Of a stretch of 51,433 nucleotides of DNA, positions 40,386 to 48,483 are shown piece after piece. Below the pieces are notes generated by a model. It searched no databases and was not told the origin of the DNA. It saw only the letters and a list, made by a program, of their open reading frames with translations. Source of the stretch: Bacillota bacterium (lineage in GTDB: Bacteria; Bacillota; Clostridia; Oscillospirales; Oscillospiraceae). The stretch is from positions 1 through 51,433 of the forward strand of contig JAEXCS010000049.1 of assembly GCA_023402075.1 (NCBI GenBank), read 5' to 3'. A program made the position numbers and the translations under genes. Within the stretch, counting starts at the first letter, position 1. Every line of letters starts with the position of its first letter.

Positions 40386-40607
40386 ATGAGGACACTGAGA
40401 GAAGTGAAGGTGGGCGAAAACGCTACCGTGGTAAAGCTCCACGGCGAGGGCGCCACCAAACGGCGGATCATGGACATGGGCATCACCAAGGGTGTGGAGG
40501 TTCATGTGCGGAAGGTAGCCCCTTTGGGCGACCCCATGGAGCTGAATGTGCGCGGTTATGAGCTCAGCCTGCGCAAGGCCGACGCGGAGATGATCGAAAT
40601 TCAGTAA
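40386..40607 (+). CDS. feoA: FeoA family protein 2
   Basis: 73 residues, a second SH3-like FeoA: LREVKVGENATVVKLHGEG, RRIMDMGITKGVEVHVRKVAPLGDPMELNVRGYELSLRKADAEMI. The GDP-x-E/M-x-V-R-G-Y-x-L-S-L-R core is the classic FeoA signature, closer to consensus than the first copy. Two tandem FeoA genes before feoB are common in Clostridia. AGGAGGA precedes the ATG at 40386. Confidence 0.93.
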   Translation: MRTLREVKVGENATVVKLHGEGATKRRIMDMGITKGVEVHVRKVAPLGDPMELNVRGYELSLRKADAEMIEIQ

Positions 40608-40698
40608 GTGGTACATTTTTCGGCGGACAAATCCGAGAAGCCGGGTTTTCCGCGGAAACAAGCCAAGCGCAGGGCGCTTTTGCGCATGAAAGCAGACT

Positions 40699-40746
40699 GG
40701 GAACGGCGAGGTTCGTTCCCGCAGGGCGGCGGTGAGCCGCCGTTTT
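40699..40746 (+). terminator. Hairpins and partial terminator between feoA and feoB
   Basis: GGGAACG/CGTTCCC (40699-40720) is followed by CGGCGG-TGAG-CCGCCG (40727-40742) and TTTT. The T-run is short, so this is more likely a partial terminator that sets the feoA:feoB ratio. Confidence 0.5.
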
Positions 40747-40758
40747 CAAGGGGTAAAG

Positions 40759-40774
40759 GTTAGCTCTTACTAAC
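40759..40774 (+). promoter_or_regulatory. DtxR-like box before feoB
   Basis: GTTAG-CTCTTA-CTAAC, a perfect inverted repeat 20 bp before the feoB ATG, overlapping the space ahead of its ribosome site. No clear promoter is seen right here, so it may act as a roadblock or mark a weak internal promoter. Confidence 0.55.
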
Positions 40775-40793
40775 ATTTTGGAAGGAGAAAACG

Positions 40794-42974
40794 ATGGAAA
40801 TTAAAATTGCACTGGCCGGCAACCCGAACTGCGGCAAAACCACGCTGTTCAATGATTTGACCGGCTCCAACCAGTACGTGGGCAACTGGCCCGGCGTGAC
40901 CGTGGAGAAGAAGGAGGGCAAGCTGAAGGGCCACAAGGATGTGGTAATTCAGGATTTGCCCGGCATCTATTCTCTGTCTCCCTATACGCTGGAGGAGATG
41001 GTGGCCCGGAGCTATCTGGTGGGTGAGAAGCCGGACGCTATTTTGAACATCGTGGACGGCACCAACATCGAGCGCAACCTCTATCTCACCACCCAACTGG
41101 TGGAGCTGGGCCTGCCGGTGCTGGTAGCGGTAAACATGATTGATCTGGTTCGTAAAAACGGCGATCAGATTGATTTGCAGAAGCTGGCGGAAGCGCTGCA
41201 CTGCGAGGTTGTGGAAATGAGCGCGCTGAAGGGTGAGGGCAGCATTTCCGCCGCCGAGAAGGCAATGGCTTTGGGCCAGTCCCGCAAAGCCGGGGAGCTT
41301 CCTCATGTGTTCACCGGCAGTGTGGAGCACGCCATTGCTCATATTGAAGAGTCCATTCAGGGAAAGGTGGACGACCGCTTCCTCCGGTGGTATGCTATCA
41401 AAATCTTCGAGCGGGACAGCAAGGTTCTCTCCGAGCTGGACCTGAGTGCCGAGTTGAAGTCCCATCTGGAAGCACATATCACCGACTGCGAAAAAGAGCT
41501 GGATGACGACGCGGAAAGCATCATCACCAACCAGCGGTATGCCTACATAAACGGCGTGGTGAACAAGGCTGTGAAACGGCAGCGGGCCAAGCACGATCTC
41601 ACCTCCTCCGACAAAATTGACCGTGTTGTCACCAACCGTATTCTGGCTCTGCCCATTTTTGCGGTCATCATGTTTGCTGTATATTGGGTTGCGATGGGCC
41701 CCTTCGGCAGCTTCCTGACGGACTGGACCAACGACGTGCTGGGCGCTGCCTGGCTTCAGGAAGGCTCCCGCGCGCTGCTGGAAGGCTGGGGCGTGGCCGA
41801 ATGGCTGATCGGCCTGATTTCCGACGGTATCATCGCAGGCGTTGGCGCAGTGCTGGGTTTTGTGCCCCAGATGCTGGTGCTGTTCTTCATGCTGGCCATT
41901 CTGGAGGACGTGGGCTACATGTCCCGTATCGCCTTCATCATGGACCGGATTTTCCGGAAGTTTGGCCTGTCCGGCAAAAGCTTCATCCCCATGCTCATCG
42001 GAACCGGCTGCGGTGTGCCGGGCGTAATGGCCTCCCGCACCATTGAAAACGAGCGGGACCGGCGCATGACCGTCATGACCACCTGCTTCATCCCCTGCGG
42101 AGCGAAAATGCCCATCATTGGCCTGTTCGCCGGTGCGATGTTTGACAACAGCGGCCTTGTGGCCGTGTCTGCCTATTTCATCGGCGTGGCCTCCATCATC
42201 ATCTCCGGCATCATTCTGAAGAAGACAAAGGGGTTTGCCGGGGACCCGGCTCCCTTCGTCATGGAGTTGCCCGCCTATCACATTCCCGCTATGAGCAACG
42301 TGCTGCGGGCCACATGGGAGCGGGGCTGGTCCTTCATCAAGCGCGCGGGCACCATCATCGTGGCTGCGTCCATGGTACTGTGGTTCCTTCAGGGCTTTGG
42401 TTTTGCGGATGGAACGTTCGGCATGGTGGAAGATAACAACGGCTCTCTGCTTGCGGCCATCGGCGGCGCGGTGTGCATCATCTTTGCGCCGCTGGGCTTT
42501 GGCGACTGGCAGTCCACCGTGGCAACGGTCACTGGCCTGATTGCCAAGGAGAACGTGGTTTCTACCTTTGGCGTTCTGTTCCACATCGGCGAAGAGGTTG
42601 CCGAGGATGACGCGGGCCTCTGGACCGCCATCGCGGCGCACTACACCGTACTTTCCGCATACAGCTTCATGGTCTTCAACCTGCTGTGCGCCCCCTGCTT
42701 TGCGGCTATGGGCGCCATCCGGCGGGAGATGAACAACGCCAAGTGGACCGCCGCCGCCATCGGCTATATGTGCGGCTTCGCCTATGTGATGGCTCTGATG
42801 ATCTATCAGTTGGGCGGACTGCTGCTGGGTGAGGTACCCTTTGGCGTAGGGACCGTGGCGGCGCTTGTGGTGCTGGCGGGTCTTATATATCTCCTGCTGC
42901 GCAAAAACAAGTATGACGGAAATGTCCTCTCTGTCAGCGCTGTGGACGCAGCCGCCAAGGCCGGCGTTCGATAA
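40794..42974 (+). CDS. feoB: Ferrous iron transport protein B
   Basis: 726 residues, normal for FeoB. The N-terminal G domain has G1 GNPNCGKTTLF (9-19), G2 around NWPGVTVEKKEG, G3 DLPGIYSL and G4 NMID, followed by a GDI-like helical domain. The membrane part from about residue 280 contains the paired Gate motifs (GTGCGVPGVMASRT and the GFGDWQ/LIAKE region) and ends after about ten segments. It imports Fe2+ under reducing conditions. GAAGGAG precedes the ATG at 40794. It is followed by a Cys-rich partner and a DtxR-like regulator. Confidence 0.97.
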   Translation: MEIKIALAGNPNCGKTTLFNDLTGSNQYVGNWPGVTVEKKEGKLKGHKDVVIQDLPGIYSLSPYTLEEMVARSYLVGEKPDAILNIVDGTNIERNLYLTTQLVELGLPVLVAVNMIDLVRKNGDQIDLQKLAEALHCEVVEMSALKGEGSISAAEKAMALGQSRKAGELPHVFTGSVEHAIAHIEESIQGKVDDRFLRWYAIKIFERDSKVLSELDLSAELKSHLEAHITDCEKELDDDAESIITNQRYAYINGVVNKAVKRQRAKHDLTSSDKIDRVVTNRILALPIFAVIMFAVYWVAMGPFGSFLTDWTNDVLGAAWLQEGSRALLEGWGVAEWLIGLISDGIIAGVGAVLGFVPQMLVLFFMLAILEDVGYMSRIAFIMDRIFRKFGLSGKSFIPMLIGTGCGVPGVMASRTIENERDRRMTVMTTCFIPCGAKMPIIGLFAGAMFDNSGLVAVSAYFIGVASIIISGIILKKTKGFAGDPAPFVMELPAYHIPAMSNVLRATWERGWSFIKRAGTIIVAASMVLWFLQGFGFADGTFGMVEDNNGSLLAAIGGAVCIIFAPLGFGDWQSTVATVTGLIAKENVVSTFGVLFHIGEEVAEDDAGLWTAIAAHYTVLSAYSFMVFNLLCAPCFAAMGAIRREMNNAKWTAAAIGYMCGFAYVMALMIYQLGGLLLGEVPFGVGTVAALVVLAGLIYLLLRKNKYDGNVLSVSAVDAAAKAGVR

Positions 42975-43028
42975 GCAAAAGATTTTATTTAACATTCACA
43001 CGCAACACTTTGAAAGGAGCGGTATAGT

Positions 43029-43187
43029 ATGAACATGAATCTGCCGACAATCATTATAGGATTGGTTGTTCTGGGTATCTTCGTGGCCATCGTGGCCCGT
43101 GGCATCCACAACAGGAAAAACGGAAAAGGCGGCTGCTCCTGCGGCAGCGACTGCGGCGCCTGCGGCGGAAGCTGCCACGACAGGTAA
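43029..43187 (+). CDS. FeoB-associated Cys-rich membrane microprotein
   Basis: 52 residues. One N-terminal membrane helix (about 6-24, PTIIIGLVVLGIFVAIVA) precedes a basic stretch (RGIHNRKNGKGG) and a cluster of five Cys (C36, C38, C42, C45, C49) in Gly-rich sequence with a His at 50. This is the FeoB-associated Cys-rich protein pattern seen after feoB in Firmicutes, thought to assist iron transfer at the membrane. AAAGGAG lies nine bases before the ATG. It begins 54 nt after the feoB stop. Confidence 0.88.
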   Translation: MNMNLPTIIIGLVVLGIFVAIVARGIHNRKNGKGGCSCGSDCGACGGSCHDR

Positions 43188-43267
43188 CACGTCTTGCATC
43201 CGGGTGCGCGGGCAGAACAAACTTCGCCCGCGCACCCCTGTGCCCATTTTGAAACAGGAGGATCGTA

Positions 43268-43627
43268 ATGGAACGACTGACCCCGGCGCATCGGCGCTAT
43301 CTTGCGGCAATTTACGACCTGGCTCACGCCATGCCGGATGTCAGCACCGTGGAGCTGGCTAAAGCGCTGCATGTGACCAAGCCCTCTGTCACCCGGATGT
43401 CTGCGGTTTTGATGGACAAGGGATTTCTGGTGCGGAAGCGGTACGGAAAAATTTATCTCACGGACACGGGCTTTCTGGCGGCAAGAGATTTCAAAAGAAA
43501 AGCCCTTCAATTGCAGTCTCTTTTGCCAAGACTGGGCCTTGACCTGACAGAGGGGGAGAGCTTTGAGCTTTCCTGCCTGCTGGCGGCTTCCTTGCCCGAG
43601 CGGGCACTGGAAGGGCTTGGCGCCTGA
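43268..43627 (+). CDS. Short DtxR/MntR-like transcriptional regulator
   Basis: 119 residues. A winged helix at about 1-65 (VSTVELAKALHVTKPSVTRMSAVLMDKGFL, then YGKIYLTDTG) is typical of DtxR/MntR. The dimerisation part follows and ends early; no SH3-like C-terminal domain exists. By eye, positions that align with MntR ligands D8, E11, H77, E102 and H103 are R, A, K, C and L, so most metal ligands are missing. AGGAGG precedes the ATG at 43268. It is the likely partner of the TTAG-N5/6-CTAA boxes in this block. A metal-independent or different-ligand mode is inference. Confidence 0.8.
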   Translation: MERLTPAHRRYLAAIYDLAHAMPDVSTVELAKALHVTKPSVTRMSAVLMDKGFLVRKRYGKIYLTDTGFLAARDFKRKALQLQSLLPRLGLDLTEGESFELSCLLAASLPERALEGLGA

Positions 43628-43744
43628 TAGAAACCTCGCCGACTCAGGGTTTTGCGGATTGTTCCGCACCAAAGCGGCAACGAAAGGTTGGTGCTGCATG
43701 TTATCCATGAAAAGAATGCGCACCGGCAGGTTGTCTGCAAACGA

Positions 43745-43795
43745 CGGAAAAAAGCGCCGCCCCGATACCTCGGGGCGGCGCTTTGATTATTTTTG
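43745..43795. terminator. Bidirectional terminator between the regulator and rnj
   Basis: Perfect 15-bp stem AAAGCGCCGCCCCGA (43751-43765), four-base loop, TCGGGGCGGCGCTTT (43770-43784). T-runs occur on the plus side (ATTATTTTTG) and the minus side (TTTTTT), fitting convergent genes. Confidence 0.9.
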
Positions 43796-43796
43796 A

Positions 43797-45455
43797 TTAC
43801 AGCTTGGTGACCACGGGGATGATCATGGGGCTGCGCTGGGTGTTTTTGAACAGGTAGTTGCTGACGGCGGACTTCACCGCGCTGCGCATCTCGCCGTCGT
43901 CCCGCCCGCGGCTGCGTGGGGCGTTGGTTGCCGCTTCCATCGCAATGTTCTCCAGCTCCCGCATCATTTCGTCGGACTCCTTCACGTAGATGAAGCCCCG
44001 GGTGACAATTTCGGGCTTGGAGAGAAGCTGTCCATCGTTGGAGGAGACGGAAAGGATGACCACGACCATGCCGTCCTCGGCAAGGCGCTTGCGGTCCCGC
44101 ATCACCACCGCGCCCACGTCGCCCACGCCGGAGCCGTCCACATAAACCTCTCCGGAGGGAACGGAGCCGTTGACCTTCATGCTCTTGCCGGTAATTTCAA
44201 TGACAGATCCGTTTTGGGCAATGGCAATGTGATTGCGCTCCATACCCATGGACTGGGCCAGATTGGAGTGAATTTGCAGCATTCGCTGTTCGCCGTGGAC
44301 GGGGACAAAGAAACGGGGCTTCGTCAGCGCGTGGACAATTTTCAGCTCCTCCTGGCAGGCGTGGCCGGAGACGTGAAGCATATCCGCCCGGTCGTAAACT
44401 ACGTTCACGCCCTTGCGGAACAGCTCGTTGATAACCCGGCCCACCGTCACCTCGTTGCCGGGGATGGCGGAAGCCGAGATAATCACCTTGTCGCCCGCGC
44501 CCAGCTCCACCTGACGGTGGGTGGAAAACGCCATACGGTACAGGGCGCTCATTTCCTCGCCCTGAGAGCCGGTGGTGACGATAACCTGCTTGTTTTTGGG
44601 CAGGCCCTTAATGCGGTTCAGGTCCAGAAGGGTGTTCTTGGGCACCTTCATATAGCCAAGCTCTGTGGAAACCCGCATCATATTTTCCATGCTCCGGCCG
44701 GTGACGGCTACCTTCCGCCCTGTGGCGGCGGCAGCGTCCAGCACCTGCTGGATGCGGTGGACGTTGGAAGCGAAGGTGGTGACAAGGATGCGCTCGTTAC
44801 ACCCCGTGAACTGGCGCATAAAGGCGGCGCCCACGGTTTTTTCGGATGGGGTGAAGCCGGGACGCTCCACATTGGTGGAGTCTGCGCAAAGGGCAAGAAC
44901 GCCCTCCTTCCCCAGCGCGCCCAGCCGGGCAAGGTCCATTACCTCGCCGTCAATGGGGGTAGAGTCGATTTTAAAGTCGCCGGTGTGGACCACGGTGCCC
45001 ATCCGGGTGTGGATGGCAAAGGCCACGGAATCCGCGATGGAGTGGTTCACATGGATGAACTCCACATTAAACTTGCCGGCCCGGACGGTTTCGCCCGGCT
45101 CCACAGTGATCAGCTTGGTGGACTTCACCAGTCCGTGCTCCTCCAGCTTCAGCTTAATGAGTCCGGCGGTAAGCCGCGTGCAGTAGATGGGAATGTTGAT
45201 TTGCTTGAGCACATAGGGAATGGCCCCCACATGATCCTCGTGCCCGTGGGTGATAAACAGGCCCCGGATACGGGCGCGGTTTTTAATCAAATACGTCACA
45301 TCTGGAATGACCAGATCAATGCCGTACATGTCGTCTCCCGGGAAGGCCATGCCGCAGTCCACGACGATCATTTCGCCGCCGTACTCGTAAACGGTCATGT
45401 TCTTGCCGATCTCGTCCAGACCCCCGAGGGGGATAATTTTCAGTTTTTCTGCCAT
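43797..45455 (-). CDS. rnj: Ribonuclease J
   Basis: 552 residues, the size of RNase J1/J2. The metallo-beta-lactamase motif is THGHEDHVG (HGHEDH at 70-75), with later ligands near VNHSIADS, HTGDFKID and HVSGHACQEE; the beta-CASP domain lies between. It is a dual endo/5'-exoribonuclease central to mRNA turnover and rRNA processing in Firmicutes. The start follows AAAGGAG at a rather long spacing of about twelve bases. An unusually long leader region precedes it. Confidence 0.95.
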   Translation of the reverse strand: MAEKLKIIPLGGLDEIGKNMTVYEYGGEMIVVDCGMAFPGDDMYGIDLVIPDVTYLIKNRARIRGLFITHGHEDHVGAIPYVLKQINIPIYCTRLTAGLIKLKLEEHGLVKSTKLITVEPGETVRAGKFNVEFIHVNHSIADSVAFAIHTRMGTVVHTGDFKIDSTPIDGEVMDLARLGALGKEGVLALCADSTNVERPGFTPSEKTVGAAFMRQFTGCNERILVTTFASNVHRIQQVLDAAAATGRKVAVTGRSMENMMRVSTELGYMKVPKNTLLDLNRIKGLPKNKQVIVTTGSQGEEMSALYRMAFSTHRQVELGAGDKVIISASAIPGNEVTVGRVINELFRKGVNVVYDRADMLHVSGHACQEELKIVHALTKPRFFVPVHGEQRMLQIHSNLAQSMGMERNHIAIAQNGSVIEITGKSMKVNGSVPSGEVYVDGSGVGDVGAVVMRDRKRLAEDGMVVVILSVSSNDGQLLSKPEIVTRGFIYVKESDEMMRELENIAMEAATNAPRSRGRDDGEMRSAVKSAVSNYLFKNTQRSPMIIPVVTKL

Positions 45456-45804
45456 AAATTCAGAGAACTCCTTTATATAAAATTAAGTAAAAGTCATAGG
45501 GAATCCCAGGATGTACGGCGGAAAACGTATACCAAAATAGGGCGCGAGAGCCATTTGCATTGCAAAAAGCCGCACCAAATTAAGGACGGTCCAACTTCGT
45601 CCGGCCCCGTCTCGCCGGCGGAAGAATGAACTGCGTCCGCGCTGTACCCTGTGAGATTGTCCGTTTATTAAACCGGGATGGGACCGCGGTCCTTACCAGT
45701 GAAATACAAAAACATCAGTGGGCTGCGGCGGCTGCAAGCGGCAATCATGCCCGGCTCAGCGGCCTGCGCGCAATGTCCCAAATGATACTGTATGAAATAG
45801 TATA
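45456..45804 (-). promoter_or_regulatory. rnj promoter and ~330-nt leader
   Basis: An extended -10 TGCTATACT lies on the minus strand (TATACT at 45799-45804) and would give a leader of roughly 330 nt. The leader has a perfect GGACCGCGGTCC palindrome, a long-range GGAC/GTCC pairing, and a CTTC..CCGGC / GCCGG..GAAG stem. No known riboswitch or T-box is recognised. RNase genes often autoregulate through leader cleavage, which is a possible reason for its length. Confidence 0.4.
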
Positions 45805-45871
45805 GCACATGCCCCCCGCTTTGTATACACCTTTTTGAAAAAATGGAGAGGGGGCGAAAACAGAAAAAATC

Positions 45872-45900
45872 TTGCCCGAAAAACAAAGGGGTGGTATACT
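45872..45900 (+). promoter_or_regulatory. Promoter of gdpP-rplI-dnaB
   Basis: TTGCCC (45872-45877), exactly 17 bp, TATACT (45895-45900), about 67 bp before the gdpP start and divergent from the rnj promoter. Confidence 0.65.
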
Positions 45901-45966
45901 AATAAAATCTATGGCTTAGGAGCATGGCCGCGCGGGGCGCGCCGCTTCGGAGGAGGGCAACCGATT

Positions 45967-47952
45967 ATGAATAAAAAGTTTTCCCGGCTGCTGGAGCCCA
46001 ATTTAAAACTCTATTTTCTGTGCCTGCTGCTGTTCGCGGCGGTGACCGTTCCGGTGCAGCCGCTGCTGGCGGCGGCAGAGGGTGCGGTTACGGTGGGGCT
46101 GTATCTTTTCTTTCGCTCCAGCACCCAAAAGCGCAAGCAGGGAATTTTGCAGTATATCAACAGTCTGACCGGCAGCGTGGACGCCGCCAGCAAATCCACC
46201 CTGATCAATTCGCCCCTGCCCATCATGGTGTTTCGCCCGGATACCGGCGAAATCATCTGGAGCAACGAGGATTTTTTGCAGCTTGTGGGCGTGCGGGAGC
46301 ATCTGTTTGAAATTAAGGTGGAGGACACGGTGCCGGGCATGCCGGTTGCGTGGCTGCTGGAGGGGAAGCAGGAGTGCCCTGACCGGGTGGTGATGAACGG
46401 CCGCCGCTTCCGGGTGTACGGCAGCCTTGTCCGGGCAAAGGACCGGGACGGCACTCAGAATCTGGTGGCCACCACCTACTGGGTGGACACCACAGAATAC
46501 GACGCCATGCGGGAGAAGTTTGAGCTTTCCCGCCCCGTGGTGGCACTTTTAAATGTGGACAACTACGAAGATCTGATGAAGGTCAGCGGCGAGGCCCAGC
46601 GCAGCGCCATTCAGGCGCAGATTGATGAAAAGCTGACCACATGGGCGGTGGACACAGGTCTTTTGGTGAAGACCAACCGGGATCGTTATCTTCTTTTGAC
46701 GGAGGAGAAGGACTATGCCCCGCTGGTGGCGGAAAAATTCTCCGTGCTGGATTCGATGCGGGAAATTGGCGGCGAGGGGTCCCACCCCACGCTGTCCATC
46801 GGCGTGGGCCGGGAGGCCGACGGGATGGCCGAGCTTTATAAAAACGCATCCCTGTCGCTGGAGATGGCGCTGAGTCGGGGCGGCGATCAGGCGGTGGTTC
46901 GGGGTAAGCTGGACTTTGAGTTTTACGGCGGCCGGACCAAAAGCCCCGAAAAACGTACGAAGGTGAAGTCCCGGGTCATGGCAAACGCGCTGGGCGAGCT
47001 GATGAGCGACGCGCGGCAGGTTTACATCATGGGCCACTCCTTTGCGGACATGGACGCGGTGGGCGCGGCTGCGGGCCTTTGCTGCGCGGCCCGGAAGCTT
47101 GGAAAGCACCCGCAGGTGGTCATTGACCTGAACCACAACGCGGCGGAAGCAGTGCTGGAAAAGCTGCGGGGCAGGGCGGAATACGCCGGCGTGTTTGTGG
47201 GCGGCAGCGAAGCCCTTTTGCGGATGCAGCCGGGGGCGTTGCTGATCGTGGTGGACACCAACCGGCCGGACTTTGTGGAAAGCCCCGCCGTGCTGGAAGC
47301 GTGCAACCGGGTGGCGGTGATCGACCACCATCGCCGGGCTGCCAGCTATATTGAAAATGCCGCGTTGAATTTCCACGAGCCGTATGCTTCCTCTGCTTCC
47401 GAGCTGGTGACAGAGCTTTTGCAGTATCTGGTGGAGCCCAGCGACCTGCTTACCGAGGAGGCCGAAGCCCTGCTTGCCGGCATTGTGCTGGACACGAAAC
47501 ATTTTACCATGCGCACCGGCGGGCGGACATTCGAGGCCGGGGCCTTCCTGCGCCGGGCAGGGGCGGACACCAGCGCGGTGCAGCGCCTGTTCCAAAACGA
47601 TTTGACGGAGATGGTTTCCCGCTATGACATCATCCGCCAGGCGGAGCTTTACCGGGACGACATTGCCGTGGCCACCGTTACAGAGGATGGTGTGGAGCGG
47701 GTGGCGGCGGCGCAGGCCGCCGACGAGCTGCTGACGCTGAAGGGCGTGAAGGCATCCTTCGTAATCTATCAGGACGGGGAGAGCGTGTTGATGTCCGCCC
47801 GGTCCCTGGGGGATATCAACGTGCAGGTGATTCTGGAAACACTGGGCGGCGGCGGCAATTCCACCACCGCAGGCGGCCGCGTGGAGGACAGCGATCCGGA
47901 AACTGTTCGTGAGAAGCTTTTGGAGGCCGTGGACGATTATCTGAAAAAATAA
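45967..47952 (+). CDS. gdpP: Cyclic-di-AMP phosphodiesterase GdpP (YybT family)
   Basis: 661 residues with the family architecture: two membrane helices (about 15-50), a PAS-like domain (~75-145), a degenerate GGDEF (~180-305), then DHH and DHHA1. DHH motifs are MGHSFADMDAVGAA, VVDTNRPDFV and VIDHHRR. It degrades c-di-AMP to pApA. The DHHA1 tail has LGGGGNSTTAGGRV where relatives usually have a His after the glycines; Asn stands here, which may alter substrate binding. AGGAGGG precedes the ATG at 45967. The gene order gdpP-rplI-dnaB is conserved in Firmicutes. Confidence 0.93.
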   Translation: MNKKFSRLLEPNLKLYFLCLLLFAAVTVPVQPLLAAAEGAVTVGLYLFFRSSTQKRKQGILQYINSLTGSVDAASKSTLINSPLPIMVFRPDTGEIIWSNEDFLQLVGVREHLFEIKVEDTVPGMPVAWLLEGKQECPDRVVMNGRRFRVYGSLVRAKDRDGTQNLVATTYWVDTTEYDAMREKFELSRPVVALLNVDNYEDLMKVSGEAQRSAIQAQIDEKLTTWAVDTGLLVKTNRDRYLLLTEEKDYAPLVAEKFSVLDSMREIGGEGSHPTLSIGVGREADGMAELYKNASLSLEMALSRGGDQAVVRGKLDFEFYGGRTKSPEKRTKVKSRVMANALGELMSDARQVYIMGHSFADMDAVGAAAGLCCAARKLGKHPQVVIDLNHNAAEAVLEKLRGRAEYAGVFVGGSEALLRMQPGALLIVVDTNRPDFVESPAVLEACNRVAVIDHHRRAASYIENAALNFHEPYASSASELVTELLQYLVEPSDLLTEEAEALLAGIVLDTKHFTMRTGGRTFEAGAFLRRAGADTSAVQRLFQNDLTEMVSRYDIIRQAELYRDDIAVATVTEDGVERVAAAQAADELLTLKGVKASFVIYQDGESVLMSARSLGDINVQVILETLGGGGNSTTAGGRVEDSDPETVREKLLEAVDDYLKK

Positions 47953-47992
47953 AAGATCCTACGCGGGATCGGACAAATAAGGAGAGATACCG

Positions 47993-48442
47993 ATGAAAGT
48001 GATTTTGATGCAGGATGTGAAGGGTCAGGGGAAAAAGGGCCAGATGGTGGAGGTTTCCGAGGGCTATGCCCGAAACTTCCTGCTGCCCCGCAAGCTGGCC
48101 ACTGCCGCCACGGCGGACGCGGTCAACACCATGAACATGAAGGAAAAGGCCCGCAAAGCCGAGGAAGCCAGCCAGAAGGCCGAGGCCGAGGCCACGGCGG
48201 AAAAGCTGAAAGAGTGCCCCGTCAAGGTCACCGCCAAGGCAGGCACCGGCGGGCGGCTGTTCGGCGCCATCACCACCAAGGAGATTTCCGAGGAGCTGAT
48301 GAAGCAGTACAGCGTGGACATCCCCAAGCAGAAGCTGGCGCTGGAGGACCCCATCAAGGCGTTTGGAAACTACGAGGTTCGGGCCAAGCTGGGCTTTGAG
48401 GTCAGCGGCACCGTGTATGTGTCCGTCTACGAGGAGAAATAA
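47993..48442 (+). CDS. rplI: 50S ribosomal protein L9
   Basis: 149 residues, normal for L9. The N-terminal rRNA-binding domain is MKVILMQDVKGQGKKGQMVEVSEGYARNFLLPR, followed by the long charged helix (~45-75) and the C-terminal domain (GRLFGAITTKEISEEL). It binds 23S rRNA near the L1 stalk. AAGGAG precedes the ATG at 47993. It lies between gdpP (40 nt gap) and dnaB. Confidence 0.98.
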   Translation: MKVILMQDVKGQGKKGQMVEVSEGYARNFLLPRKLATAATADAVNTMNMKEKARKAEEASQKAEAEATAEKLKECPVKVTAKAGTGGRLFGAITTKEISEELMKQYSVDIPKQKLALEDPIKAFGNYEVRAKLGFEVSGTVYVSVYEEK

Positions 48443-48483
48443 GCAGGTTTACGCATTTAAAACACGCCCGGAGGTGATTTTTT

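Noticed and set aside
40770..42995. Long minus-strand frame opposite feoB
   Set aside because: It covers feoB exactly, is rich in His, Gly and Gln as typical of shadows, and has no ribosome site or motif.
44214..45629. Plus-strand frame opposite rnj
   Set aside because: Shadow of RNase J; His- and Gly-rich composition with no motif.
45600..45720. T-box leader before rnj (ACCGCG-like core)
   Set aside because: The bases belong to a GGACCGCGGTCC palindrome. The full GGTGGNACCGCG core, specifier stem and terminator are missing, and rnj is not an amino-acid gene.
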